A stretch of 64,000 nt of DNA from Prosapia bicincta (Eukaryota > Arthropoda > Insecta > Hemiptera > Cercopidae). Below the pieces are notes generated by a model. The model ran no database searches. It was not told the DNA's origin and saw nothing but the letters and a program-made list of their open reading frames with translations. Every line of letters starts with the position of its first letter. Positions within the stretch are counted from its first letter, which is position 1. The position numbers were made by a program, and so were the translations under genes. Location of the stretch: NCBI GenBank assembly GCA_036971475.1, contig JBAIZL010000008.1, positions 31,368,219-31,432,218 on the forward strand, in the 5' to 3' direction. This document shows positions 1 to 14,031 of this stretch, piece after piece.

Positions 1-2202
1 TTTTTTTGGAGCAAATATATGACAATTGCGATAGCTCCTATAATACTTATTATAGATCAATTCTAAGTGCACAATGAAAATCTATGGTCGATTCTAAGTT
101 TTTTATGCCTTTTAAATGAGAAATCCATTTTTTGTAGAAATCGCAAAATCCATGAACTATAATTCATGCATTTTTTATAGCAAATATATGACAAATGCGA
201 TAGCTCCTATAATACTTATTATAGATCAATTCTAAGTGTACAATGCGAATCTATGGTCGATTCTGGGTTTATTATACCTTTTAAATGAGAAATCCATTTT
301 TGTAGAAATCGCAAAATCCATGAACTATAATTCATGCATTTTTTTTAGAGCAAATTTATGACAATTGCGATAGCTCCTATAATAATTATTATAGATCAAA
401 TCTAAGTGCACAATGCGAATCTATGGTCGATTCTGCGTTTATTATGCCTTTTAAATGAGAAATCCATTTTTTGTAGAAATCGCAAAATCCATGAACTATA
501 ATAATTCATGCATTTTTTTTAGATCAAATATATGACAAATGCGATAGCTCCTATAATACTTATTATAGATCAATTCTAAGTGCACAATGCGAATCTATGG
601 TCGATTCTGCGTTTATTATACCTTTTAAATGAGAAATCCATTTTTGTAGAAATCGCAAAATCCATGAACTATAATTCATGCATTTTTTTTAGAGCAAATT
701 TATGACAATTGCGATAGCTCCTATAATAATTATTATAGATCAATTCTAAGTGCACAATGCGAATCTATGGTCGATTCTGCGTTTATTATGCCTTTTAAAT
801 GAGAAATCCATTTTTTGTAGAAATCGCAAAATCAATGAACTATAATTCATGCATTTTTTTTAGAGCCAATATATGACAATTGCGATGGCTCCTATAATAC
901 TTATTATAGATCAATTCTAAGTGCACAATGTGAATCTATGGTCGATTCTGCGTATATTATGTCTTTTAAATGAGAAATCCATTTTTTGTAGAAATCGCAA
1001 AATCCATGAACTATAATTCATGCATTTTTTTTAGAGCAAATATATGACAATTGAGATAGCTCCTATAATACTTATAATAGATAAATTCTAAGTGCACAAT
1101 GCGAATCTATGGTCGATTCTGCGTTTATTATGCCTTTTAAATGAGACATCCATTTTTTGTAGAAATCGCAAAATCAATGAACTATAATTCATGCATTTTT
1201 TTTAGAGCCAATATATGACAATTGCGATAGCTCCTATAATACTTATTATAGATCAATTCTAAGTGCACAATGTGAATCTACGGTCGATTCTGCGTTTATT
1301 GTGCCTTTTAAATGAGAAATCCATTTTTTGTAGAAATCGCAAAATCCATGAACTATAATTCATGCATTTTTTTAAGAGCAAATATATGACAATTACGATA
1401 GCTCCTATAATACTTATTATAGATCAATTCTAAGTGCACAATGCGAATCTATGGTTGATTCTGCGTTTATTATGACTTTTAAATGAGAAATCCATTTTTT
1501 GTAGAAATCGAAAAATCCATGAACTATAATTCATGCATTTTTTTTAGAGCAAATATATGACAATTGCGATAGCTCCTATAATACTTTTTATAGATCAATT
1601 CTAAGTGCACAATGCGAATATATGGTCGATTCTGCGTTTATTATCCGTTTTAAATGAGAAATCCATTTTTTGTAGAAATCGCAAAATCCATGAACTATAA
1701 TTCATGCATTTTTTTTAGAGCAAATATATGACAATTGCCATAGCTCCTATAATACTTATTATAGATCAATTCTAAGTGCACAATGCGAATCTATGGTCGA
1801 TTCTGCGTTTATTATGCCTTTTAAATGAGAAATCCATTGTTTGTAGAAATCGCAAAATCCATGAACTATAATTCATGCATTTTTTTTAGAGCCAATATAT
1901 GACAATTGCGATAACTCCTATAATACTTATTATAGATCAATTCTAAGTGCAAAATGCGAATCTATGTGTCGATTCTGCGTTTAATATGAGTTTTAATTGA
2001 GAAATCCATTTTTTGTTGAAATCGCAAAATCCATGAACTATAATTCAAGCATTTTTTTTAGAGCCAATATATGACAATTGCGATAGCTCCTATAATACTT
2101 ATTATAGATCAATTCTAAGTGCACAATGCAAATCTATGGTCGATTCTGCGTTTATTATGCTTCTTAAATGAGAAATCCATTTTTTGTAGAAATCGCAAAA
2201 TC

Positions 2203-2220
2203 CATGAACTATAATTCATG
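2203..2220. other. Dyad symmetry 2 of the 171-bp monomer (example copy)
   Basis: The segment catgaactataattcatg has perfect 6-bp arms (catgaa and ttcatg) around a 6-base centre. It sits just before the eight-T tract in nearly every copy and is among the best conserved parts of the monomer, with occasional ttcaagc or tttatgc variants in the right arm. Confidence 0.65.
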
Positions 2221-3113
2221 CATTTTTTTTTGGAGCAAATATATGACAATTGCGATAGCTCCTATAATACTTATTATAGATCAATTCTAAGTGCACAATG
2301 AAAATCTATGGTCGATTCTAAGTTTTTTATGCCTTTTAAATGAGAAATCCATTTTTTGTAGAAATCGCAAAATCCATGAACTATAATTCATGCATTTTTT
2401 ATAGCAAATATATGACAAATGCGATAGCTCCTATAATACTTATTATAGATCAATTCTAAGTGTACAATGCGAATCTATGGTCGATTCTGCGTTTATTATA
2501 CCTTTTAAATGAGAAATCCATTTTTGTAGAAATCGCAAAATCCATGAACTATAATTCATGCATTTTTTTTAGAGCAAATTTATGACAATTGCGATAGCTC
2601 CTATAATAATTATTATAGATCAATTCTAAGTGCACAATGCGAATCTATGGTCGATTCTGCGTTTATTATGCCTTTTAAATGAGAAATCCATTTTTTGTAG
2701 AAATCGCAAAATCCATGAACTATAATTCATGCATTTTTTTTAGATCAAATATATGACAATTGCGATAGCTCCTATAATAGTTATTATAGATCAATTCTAA
2801 GTGCGCAATGCGAATCTATGGTCGATTCTGCGTTTATTATGCCTTTTAAATGAGAAATCCATTTTTTGTAGAAATCGCAAAATCCATGAACTATAATTTA
2901 TGCATTTTTTTTAGAGCAAATATATGACAATTGCGATAGCTCCTATAATACTTATGATAGATCAATTCTAAGTGCACAATGCGAATCTATGGTCGATTCT
3001 GCGTTTATTATGCCTTTTAAATGAGAAATCCATTTTTTGTAGAAATCGCAAAATCAATGAACTATAATTCATGCATTTTTTTTAGAGCAAATATATGACA
3101 ATTGCGATAGCTC

Positions 3114-3131
3114 CTATAATACTTATTATAG
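3114..3131. other. Dyad symmetry 1 of the 171-bp monomer (example copy)
   Basis: Each typical 171-bp copy contains ctataatacttattatag, an inverted repeat with 8-bp perfect arms (ctataata and tattatag) around two bases. This example is one copy, and most of the other copies carry the same element. In the atagttatt variant class the two centre bases change and the arms survive. AT-rich dyads of this kind can extrude as small cruciforms. Short dyads are a reported property of several centromeric satellites, but function here is inference. Confidence 0.7.
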
Positions 3132-6100
3132 ATCAATTCTAAGTGCACAATGCGAATCTATGGTCGATTCTGCGTTTATTATGCCTTTTAAATGAGAAAT
3201 CCATTTTTTGTAGAAATCGCAAAATCCATGATCTATAATTCATGCATTTTTTTTAGAGCAAATATATGACAATTGCGATAGCTCCTATAATACTTATTAT
3301 AGATTAATTCTAAGTGCACAATGCGAATCTATGGTCGATTCTGCGTTTATTATACCTTTTAAATGAGAAATCCATTTTTTGTAGAAATCGCAAAATCAAT
3401 GAACTATAATTCATGCATTTTTTTTAGAGCCAATATATGACAATTGCGATAGCTCCTATAATACTTATTATAGATCAATTCTAAGTGCACGATGTGAATC
3501 TATGGTCGATTCTGCGTTTATTATGCCTTTTAAATGAGAAATCCATTTTTTGTAGAAATCGCAAAATCCATGAACTATAATTCATGCATATTTTTTAGAG
3601 CCAATATATGACAATTGCGATAGCTCCTATAATACTTATTATAGATCAATTCTAAGTGCACAATGCGAATCTATGGTCGATTCTGCGTTTATTATGCCTT
3701 TTAAATGAGAAATCCATTTTTTGTAGAAATCGCAAAATCCATGAACTATAATTCATGCATTTTTTTTAGAGCAAATATATGACAATTGCCATAGCTCCTA
3801 TAATACTTATTATAGATCAATTCTAAGTGCACAATGCGAATCTATAGTCGATTCTGCGTTTATTATGCCTTTTAAATGAGAAATCCATTTTTTGTAGAAA
3901 TCGCAAAATCCATGAACTATAATTCATGCATTTTTTTAAGAGCAAATATATGACAATTACGATAGCTCCTATAATACTTATTATAGATCAATTCTAAGTG
4001 CACAATGCGAATCTATGGTTGATTCTGCGTTTATTATGCCTTTTAAATGAGAAATCCATTTTTTGTAGAAATCGAAAAATCCATGAACTATAATTCATGC
4101 ATTTTTTTTAGAGCAAATATATGACAATTGCGATAGCTCCTATAATACTTATTATAGATCAATTCTAAGTGCACAATGCGAATATATGGTCGATTCTGCG
4201 TTTATTATCCCTTTTAAATGAGAAATCCATTTTTTGTAGAAATCGCAAAATCCATGAACTATAATTCATGCATTTTTTTTAGGGCAAATATATGACAATT
4301 GCCATAGCTCCTATAATACTTATTATAGATCAATTCTAAGTGCACAATGCGAATCTATGGTCGATTCTGCGTTTATTATGCCTTTTAAATGAGAAATCCA
4401 TTGTTTGTAGAAATCGCAAAATCCATGAACTATAATTCATGCATTTTTTTTAGAGCCAATATATGACAATTGCGATAACTCCTATAATACTTATTATAGA
4501 TCAATTCTAAGTGCAAAATGCGAATCTATGGTCGATTCTGCGTTTAATATGCCTTTTAAATGAGAAATCCATTTTTTGTAGAAATCGCAAAATCCATGAA
4601 CTATAATTCAAGCATTTTTTTTAGAGCCAATATATGACAATTGCGATAGCTCCTATAATACTTATTATAGATCAATTCTAAGTGCACAATGCAAATCTAT
4701 GGTCGATTCTGCGTTTATTATGCTTCTTAAATGAGAAATCCATTTTTTGTAGAAATCGCAAAATCCATGAACTATAATTCATGCATTTTTTTTTAGAGCA
4801 AATATATGACAATTGCGATAGCTCCTATAATACTTATTATAGATCAATTCTAAGTGCACAATGAAAATCTATGGTCGATTGTAAGTTTATTATGCCTTTT
4901 AAATGTGAAATCCATTTTTTGTAGAAATCGCAAAATCCATGAACTATAATTCATGCATTTTTTTTAGAGCAAATATATGACAATTGCGATAGCTCCTATA
5001 ATAGTTATTATAGATCAATCCTAAGTGCACAATGCGAATCTATGGTCGATTCTGCGTTTATTATGCCTTTTAAATGAGAAATCCATTTTTTGTAGAAATC
5101 GCAATATCCATGAACTATAATTTATGCATTTTTTTTAGAGCAAATATATGACAATTGCGATAGATCCTATAATACTTATTATAGATCAATTCTAAGTGCA
5201 CAATGCGAATCTATGGTCGATTCTGCGTTTATTATGCCTTTTAAATGAGAAATCCATTTTTTGTAGAAATCGCAAAATCCATGAACTATAATTCATGCAT
5301 TTTTTTTAGAGCAAATATATGACAATTGCGATAGCTCCTATAATACTTATTATAGATCAATTCTAAGTGCACAATGCGAATCTATGGTCGATTCTGCGTT
5401 TATTATGCCTTTTAAATGAGAAATCCATTTTTTGTAGAAATCGCAAAATCCATGAACTATAATTCATGCAATTTTTTTAGAGCAAATATATGACAATTGC
5501 CATAGCTCCTATAATACTTATTATAGATCAATTCTAAGTGCACAATGCGAATCTATAGTCGATTCTGCGTTTATTATGCCTTTTAAATGAGAAATCCATT
5601 TTTTGTAGAAATCGCAAAATCCATGAACTATAATTCATGCATTTTTTTAAGAGCAAATATATGACAATTACGATAGCTCCTATAATACTTATTATAGATC
5701 AATTCTAAGTGCACAATGCGAATCTATGGTTGATTCTGCGTTTATTATGCCTTTTAAATGAGAAATCCATTTTTTGTAGAAATCGAAAAATCCATGAACT
5801 ATAATTCATGCATTTTTTTTAGAGCAAATATATGACAATTGCGATAGCTCCTATAATACTTATTATAGATCAATTCTAAGTGCACAATGCGAATATATGG
5901 TCGATTCTGCGTTTATTATCCCTTTTAAATGAGAAATCCATTTTTTGTAGAAATCGCAAAATCCATGAACTATAATTCATGCATTTTTTTTAGAGCAAAT
6001 ATATGACAATTGCCATAGCTCCTATAATACTTATTATAGATCAATTCTAAGTGCACAATGCGAATCTATGGTCGATTCTGCGTTTATTATGCCTTTTAAA

Positions 6101-7020
6101 TGAGAAATCCATTGTTTGTAGAAATCGCAAAATCCATGAACTATAATTCATGCATTTTTTTTAGAGCCAATATATGACAATTGCGATAACTCCTATAATA
6201 CTTATATAGATCAATTCTAAGTGCAAAATGCGAATCTATGGTCGATTCTGCGTTTAATATGCCTTTTAAATGAGAAATCCATTTTTTGTAGAAATCGCAA
6301 AATCCATGAACTATAATTCATGCATTTTTTTTAGAGCAAATATATGACAATTGCGATAGCTCCTATAATACTTATTATAGATCAATTCTAAGTGCACGAT
6401 GTGAATCTATGGTCGATTCTGCGTTTATTATGCCTTTTAAATGAGAAATCCATTTTTTGTAGAAATCGCAAAATCCATGAACTATAATTCATGCATATTT
6501 TTTAGAGCCAATATATGACAATTGCGATAGCTCCTATAATACTTATTATAGATCAATTCTAAGTGCACAATGCGAATCTATGGTCGATTCTGCGCTTATT
6601 ATGCCTTTTAAATGAGAAATCCATTTTTTGTAGAAATCGCAAAATCCATGAACTATAATTCATGCATTTTTTTTAGAGCCAATATATGACAATTGCCATA
6701 GCTCCTATAATACTTATTATAGATCAATTCTAAGTGCACAATGCGAATCTATAGTCGATTCTGCGTTTATTATGCCTTTTAAATGAGAAATCCATTTTTT
6801 GTAGAAATCGCAAAATCCATGAACTATAATTCATGCATTTTTTTAAGAGCAAATATATGACAATTACGATAGCTCCTATAATACTTATTATAGATCAATT
6901 CTAAGTGCACAATGCGAATCTATGGTTGATTCTGCGTTTATTATGCCTTTTAAATAAGAAATCCATTTTTTGTAGAAATCGAACAATCCATGAACTATAA
7001 TTCATGCATTTTTTTTAGAG

Positions 7021-10000
7021 CAAATATATGACAATTGCGATAGCTCCTATAATACTTATTATAGATCAATTCTAAGTGCACAATGCGAATATATGGTCGA
7101 TTCTGCGTTTATTATGCCTTTTAAATGAGAAATCCATTGTTTGTAGAAATCGCAAAATCCATGAACTATAATTCATGCATTTTTTTTAGAGCCAATATAT
7201 GACAATTGCGATAACTCCTATAATACTTATTATAGATCAATTCTAAGTGCAAAATGCGAATCTATGGTCGATTCTGCGTTTAATATGCCTTTTAAATGAG
7301 AAATCCATTTTTTGTAGAAATCGCAAAATCCATGAACTATAATTCAAGCATTTTTTTTAGAGCCAATATATGACAATTGCGATAGCTCCTATAATACTTA
7401 TTATAGATCAATTCTAAGTGCACAATGCAAATCTATGGTCGATTCTGCGTTTATTATGCTTCTTAAATGAGAAATCCATTTTTTGTAGAAATCGCAAAAT
7501 CCATGAACTATAATTCATGCATTTTTTTTTAAAACAAATATATGACAATTGCGATAGCTCCTGTAATACTTATTATAGATCAATTCTAAGAGCACAATGA
7601 AAATCTATGGTCGATTCTGCGTTTATTATGCCTTTTAAATGAGAAATCCATTTTTTGTAGAAATCGCAAAATCCATGAACTATAATTCATGCATTTTTTT
7701 TTAAAACAAATATATGACAATTGCGATAGCTCCTGTAATACTTATTATAGATCAATTCTAAATGCACAATGCGAATCTATGGTCGATTCTGCGTTTATTA
7801 TGCCTTTTAAATGAGAAATCCAGTTTTTGTAGAAATCGCAAAATCCATGAACTATAATTCATGCATTTTTTTTAGAGCCAATATATGACAATTGCGATAG
7901 CTCCTGTAATACTTATTATAGATCAATTCTAAGTGCACAATGCGAATCTATGGTCGATTCTGCGTTTATTATGCCTTTTAAATGAGAAATCCATTTTTTG
8001 TAGAAATCGCAAAATCCATGAACTATAATTCATGCATTTTTTTTAGAGCCAATATATGACAATTGCGATAGCTCCTGTAATACTTATTATAGATCAATCC
8101 TAAGTGCACAATGCGAATCTATGGTCGATTCTGCGTTTATTATGCCTTTTAAATGAGAAATCCATTTTTTGTAGAAATCGCAAAATCCATGAACTATAAT
8201 TCATGCATTTTTTTTAGAGCCAATATATGACAATTGCGATAGCTCCTGTAATACTTATTATAGATCAATCCTAAGTGCACAATGCGAATCTATGGTCGAT
8301 TCTAAGTTTATTATGCCTTTTAAATGAGAAATCCATTTTTTGTAGAAATCGCAAAATCCATGAACTATAATTCATGCATTTTTTTTAGAGCAAATATATG
8401 ACAATTGCGATAGCTCCTATAATAGTTATTATAGATCAATCCTAAGTGCACAATGCGAATCTATGGTCGATTCTGCGTTTATTATGCCTTTTAAATGAGA
8501 AATCCATTTTTTGTAGAAATCGCAATATCCATGAACTATAATTTATGCATTTTTTTTAGAGCAAATATATGACAATTGCGATAGATCCTATAATACTTAT
8601 TATAGATCAATTCTAAGTGCACAATGCGAATATATGGTCGATTCTGCGTTTATTATGCCTTTTAAATGAGAAATCCATTGTTTGTAGAAATCGCAAAATC
8701 CATGAACTATAATTCATGCATTTTTTTTAGAGCCAATATATGACAATTGCGATAACTCCTATAATACTTATTATAGATCAATTCTAAGTGCAAAATGCGA
8801 ATCTATGGTCGATTCTGCGTTTAATATGCCTTTTAAATGAGAAATCCATTTTTTGTAGAAATCGCAAAATCCATGAACTATAATTCAAGCATTTTTTTTA
8901 GAGCCAATATATGACAATTGCGATAGCTCCTATAATACTTATTATAGATCAATTCTAAGTGCACAATGCAAATCTATGGTCGATTCTGCGTTTATTATGC
9001 TTCTTAAATGAGAAATCCATTTTTTGTAGAAATCGCAAAATCCATGAACTATAATTCATGCATTTTTTTTAGAGCAAATATATGACAATTGCGATAGCTC
9101 CTATAATACTTATTATAGATCAATTCTAAGTGCACAATGCAAATCTATGGTCGATTCTGCGTTTATTATGCTTCTTAAATGAGAAATCCATTTTTTGTAG
9201 AAATCGCAAAATCCATGAACTATAATTCAAGCATTTTTTTTAGAGCCAATATATGACAATTGCGATAGCTCCTATAATACTTATTATAGATCAATTCTAA
9301 GTGCACAATGCAAATCTATGGTCGATTCTGCGTTTATTATGCTTCTTAAATGAGAAATCCATTTTTTGTAGAAATCGCAAAATCCATGAACTATAATTCA
9401 TGCATTTTTTTTAGAGCAAATATATGACAATTGCGATAGCTCCTATAATAGTTATTATAGATCAATCCTAAGTGCACAATGCGAATCTATGGTCGATTCT
9501 GCGTTTATTATGCCTTTTAAATGAGAAATCCATTTTTTGTAGAAATCGCAATATCCATGAACTATAATTTATGCATTTTTTTTAGAGCAAATATATGACA
9601 ATTGCGATAGATCCTATAATACTTATTATAGATCAATTCTAAGTGCACAATGCGAATATATGGTCGATTCTGCGTTTATTATGCCTTTTAAATGAGAAAT
9701 CCATTGTTTGTAGAAATCGCAAAATCCATGAACTATAATTCATGCATTTTTTTTAGAGCCAATATATGACAATTGCGATAACTCCTATAATACTTATTAT
9801 AGATCAATTCTAAGTGCAAAATGCGAATCTATGGTCGATTCTGCGTTTAATATGCCTTTTAAATGAGAAATCCATTTTTTGTAGAAATCGCAAAATCCAT
9901 GAACTATAATTCAAGCATTTTTTTTAGAGCCAATATATGACAATTGCGATAGCTCCTATAATACTTATTATAGATCAATTCTAAGTGCACAATGCAAATC

Positions 10001-10438
10001 TATGGTCGATTCTGCGTTTATTATGCTTCTTAAATGAGAAATCCATTTTTTGTAGAAATCGCAAAATCCATGAACTATAATTCATGCATTTTTTTTTAAA
10101 ACAAATATATGACAATTGCGATAGCTCCTGTAATACTTATTATAGATCAATTCTAAGAGCACAATGAAAATCTATGGTCGATTCTGCGTTTATTATGCCT
10201 TTTAAATGAGAAATCCATTTTTTGTAGAAATCGCAAAATCCATGAACTATAATTCATGCATTTTTTTTTAAAACAAATATATGACAATTGCGATAGCTCC
10301 TGTAATACTTATTATAGATCAATTCTAAATGCACAATGCGAATCTATGGTCGATTCTGCGTTTAATATGCCTTTTAAATGAGAAATCCATTTTTTGTAGA
10401 AATCGCAATATCCATGAACTATAATTTATGCATTTTTT
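7021..10438. repeat. Mosaic higher-order block with 6- and 15-monomer offsets
   Basis: A four-monomer motif is present at 8387-9070 and again at 9413-10096, offset 1026 bp (6 monomers). It is recognised by atagttatt/atcctaag, then gatagatcc with gaatatatgg and ccattgtttg, then gataactcc/gcaaaatg, then the caagc and gcttcttaaat variants. The following two monomers differ between the copies. In the second copy they are aaaacaaat/cctgtaatac monomers starting at 10098 and 10270, which match 7531 and 7703 with offset 2567 (15 monomers plus 2). The block is thus stitched from two older segments rather than being a simple duplication. Confidence 0.8.
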
Positions 10439-10782
10439 TTAGAGCAAATATATGACAATTGCGATAGCTCCTATAATAGTTATTATAGATCAATCCTAAG
10501 TGCACAATGCGAATCTATGGTCGATTCTGCGTTTATTATGCCTTTTAAATGAGAAATCCATTTTTTGTAGAAATCGCAATATCCATGAACTATAATTTAT
10601 GCATTTTTTTTAGAGCAAATATATGACAATTGCGATAGATCCTATAATACTTATTATAGATCAATTCTAAGTGCACAATGCGAATCTATGGTCGATTCTG
10701 CGTTTATTATGCCTTTTAAATGAGAAATCCATTTTTTGTAGAAATCGCAAAATCCATGAACTATAATTTATGCATTTTTTTT

Positions 10783-11466
10783 AGAGCAAATATATGACAA
10801 TTGCGATAGCTCCTATAATACTTATTATGGATCAATTCTAAGTGCACAATGCGAATATATGGTCGATTCTGTGTTTATTATGCCTTTTAAATGAGAAATC
10901 CATTTTTTGTAGAAATCGCAAAATCCATGAACTATAATTCATGCATTTTTTTTAGAGCAAATATATGACAATTGCGATAGCTCCTATAATAGTTATTATA
11001 GATCAATCCTAAGTGCACAATGCGAATCTATGGTCGATTCTGCGTTTATTATGCCTTTTAAATGAGAAATCCATTTTTTGTAGAAATCGCAATATCCATG
11101 AACTATAATTTATGCATTTTTTTTAGAGCAAATATATGACAATTGCGATAGATCCTATAATACTTATTATAGATCAATTCTAAGTGCACAATGCGAATAT
11201 ATGGTCGATTCTGTGTTTATTATGCCTTTTAAATGAGAAATCCATTTTTTGTAGAAATCGCAAAATCCATGAACTATAATTCATGCATTTTTTTTAGAGC
11301 AAATATATGACAATTGCGATAGCTCCTATAATAGTTATTATAGATCAATCCTAAGTGCACAATGCGAATCTATGGTCGATTCTGCGTTTATTATGCCTTT
11401 TAAATGAGAAATCCATTTTTTGTAGAAATCGCAATATCCATGAACTATAATTTATGCATTTTTTTT
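10783..11466. repeat. Dimeric higher-order unit, 342 bp
   Basis: Two consecutive monomers are repeated as a pair. The gtgttt variant lies at 10871 and 11213, and the atagttatt variant at 10989 and 11331, both exactly 342 bp (2 x 171) apart. One member carries gatagatcc and gaatatatgg, the other carries atagttatt and atcctaag together with cgcaatatcc. This is the smallest higher-order unit seen in the array. Confidence 0.8.
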
Positions 11467-14031
11467 AGAGCAAATATATGACAATTGCGATAGATCCTAT
11501 AATACTTATTATAGATCAATTCTAAGTGCACAATGCGAATCTATGGTCGATTCTGCGTTTATTATGCCTTTTAAATGAGAAATCCATTTTTTGTAGAAAT
11601 CGCAAAATCCATGAACTATAATTCATGCATTTTTTTTAGAGCAAATATATGACAATTGCCATAGCTCCTATAATATTTATTATAGATCAATTCTAAGTAC
11701 ACAATGCGAATCTATAGTCGATTCTGCGTTTATTATGCCTTTTAAATGAGAAATCCATTTTTTGTAGAAATCGCAAAATCCATGAACTATAATTCATGCA
11801 TTTTTTTAAGAGCAAATATATGACAATTACGATAGCTCCTATAATACTTATTATAGATCAATTCTAAGTGCACAATGCGAATCTATGGTCGATTCTGCGT
11901 TTATTATGCCTTTTAAATGAGAAATCCATTTTTTGTAGAAATCGCAAAATCCATGAACTATAATTTATGCATTTTTTTTAGAGCAAATATATGACAATTG
12001 CGATAGATCCTATAATACTTATTATAGATCAATTCTAAGTGCACAATGCGAATCTATGGTCGATTCTAAGTTTATTATGCCTTTTAAATGAGAAATCCAT
12101 TTTTTGTAGAAATCGCAAAATCCATGAACTATAATTTATGCATTTTTTTTAGAGCAAATATATGACAATTGCGATAGATCCTATAATACTTATTATAGAT
12201 CAATTCTAAGTGCACAATGCGAATCTTGTGTCGATTCTAAGTTTATTATGCCTTTTAAATGAGAAATCCATTTTTTGTAGAAATCGCAATATCCATGAAC
12301 TATAATTTATGCATTTTTTTTAGAGCAAATATATGACAATTGCGATAGATCCTATAATACTTATTATAGATCAATTCTAAGTGCACAATGCGAATCTATG
12401 GTCGATTCTAAGTTTATTATGCCTTTTAAATGAGAAATCCATTTTTTGTAGAAATCGCAATATCCATGAACTATAATTTATGCATTTTTTTTAGAGCAAA
12501 TATATGACAATTGCGATAGCTCCTGTAATACTTATTATAGATCAATTCTAAGTGCACAATGAAAATCTATGGTCGATTCTGCGTTTATTATGCCTTTTAA
12601 ATGAGAAATCCATTTTTTGTAGAAATCGCAAAATCCATGAACTATAATTCATGCATTTTTTTTAGAGCAAATATATGACAATTGCGATAGCTCCTATAAT
12701 AGTTATTATAGATCAATCCTAAGTGCACAATGCGAATCTATGGTCGATTCTGCGTTTATTATGCCTTTTAAATGAGAAATCCATTTTTTGTAGAAATCGC
12801 AATATCCATGAACTATAATTTATGCATTTTTTTTAGAGCAAATATATGACAATTGCGATAGATCCTATAATACTTATTATAGATCAATTCTAAGTGCACA
12901 ATGCGAATCTATGGTCGATTCTGCGTTTATTATGCCTTTTAAATGAGAAATCCATTTTTTGTAGAAATCGCAAAATCCATGAACTATAATTCATGCATTT
13001 TTTTTAGAGCAAATATATGACAATTGCCATAGCTCCTATAATATTTATTATAGATCAATTCTAAGTGCACAATGCGAATCTATAGTCGATTCTGCGTTTA
13101 TTATGCCTTTTAAATGAGAAATCCATTTTTTGTAGAAATCGCAAAATCCATGAACTATAATTCATGCATTTTTTTAAGAGCAAATATATGACAATTACGA
13201 TAGCTCCTATAATACTTATTATAGATCAATTCTAAGTGCACAATGCGAATCTATGGTTGATTCTGCGTTTATTATGCCTTTTAAATGAGAAATCCATTTT
13301 TTGTAGAAATCGCAAAATCCATGAACTATAATTCATGCATTTTTTTTAGAGCAAATATATGACAATTGCGATAGCTCCTATAATAGTTATTATAGATCAA
13401 TCCTAAGTGCACAATGCGAATCTATGGTCGATTCTGCGTTTATTATGCCTTTTAAATGAGAAATCCATTTTTTGTAGAAATCGCAATATCCATGAACTAT
13501 AATTTATGCATTTTTTTTAGAGCAAATATATGACAATTGCGATAGATCCTATAATACTTATTATAGATCAATTCTAAGTGCACAATGCGAATCTATGGTC
13601 GATTCTGCGTTTATTATGCCTTTTAAATGAGAAATCCATTTTTTGTAGAAATCGCAAAATCCATGAACTATAATTCATGCATTTTTTTTAGAGCAAATAT
13701 ATGACAATTGCCATAGCTCCTATAATATTTATTATAGATCAATTCTAAGTGCACAATGCGAATCTATAGTCGATTCTGCGTTTATTATGCCTTTTAAATG
13801 AGAAATCCATTTTTTGTAGAAATCGCAAAATCCATGAACTATAATTCATGCATTTTTTTAAGAGCAAATATATGACAATTACGATAGCTCCTATAATACT
13901 TATTATAGATCAATTCTAAGTGCACAATGCGAATCTATGGTTGATTCTGCGTTTATTATGCCTTTTAAATGAGAAATCCATTTTTTGTAGAAATCGAAAA
14001 ATCCATGAACTATAATTCATGCATTTTTTTT
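11296..14031. repeat. Four-monomer (684-bp) higher-order unit, three copies
   Basis: A 684-bp unit of four 171-bp monomers starts at 11296, 12664 and 13348. Its monomers are, in order: atagttatt/atcctaag; gatagatcc; ccatagctcc with atatttatt and ctatagtcg; and aagagcaaat with attacgatag. Markers confirm exact spacing: atatttatt at 13041 and 13725, aagag at 13176 and 13860 (684 bp), and aagag at 11808 and 13176 (1368 bp, 8 monomers). The last two copies are adjacent. Between the first and second lie four monomers, three of the gatagatcc plus tctaagttt type, which look homogenised at single-monomer level. Confidence 0.85.

Larger units (their letters stand above)
1..4797. repeat. Higher-order repeat blocks, 13- and 15-monomer offsets
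   Basis: The left end of the 171-bp array is a partial tandem duplication. The variant ggagc at 8 recurs at 2232, the tgta variant at 237 recurs at 2461, and caaattt at 351 recurs at 2575, all with offset 2224 bp (13 monomers plus 1). The match weakens after about 2750. The second half uses another offset: the aagag/attacg monomer at 1374 pairs with 3938 and the ccattgtttg variant at 1831 pairs with 4395, offset 2564 (15 monomers minus 1). The two blocks therefore differ by about two inserted or lost monomers. This is the pattern expected from unequal exchange in register with the monomer. Confidence 0.85.
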
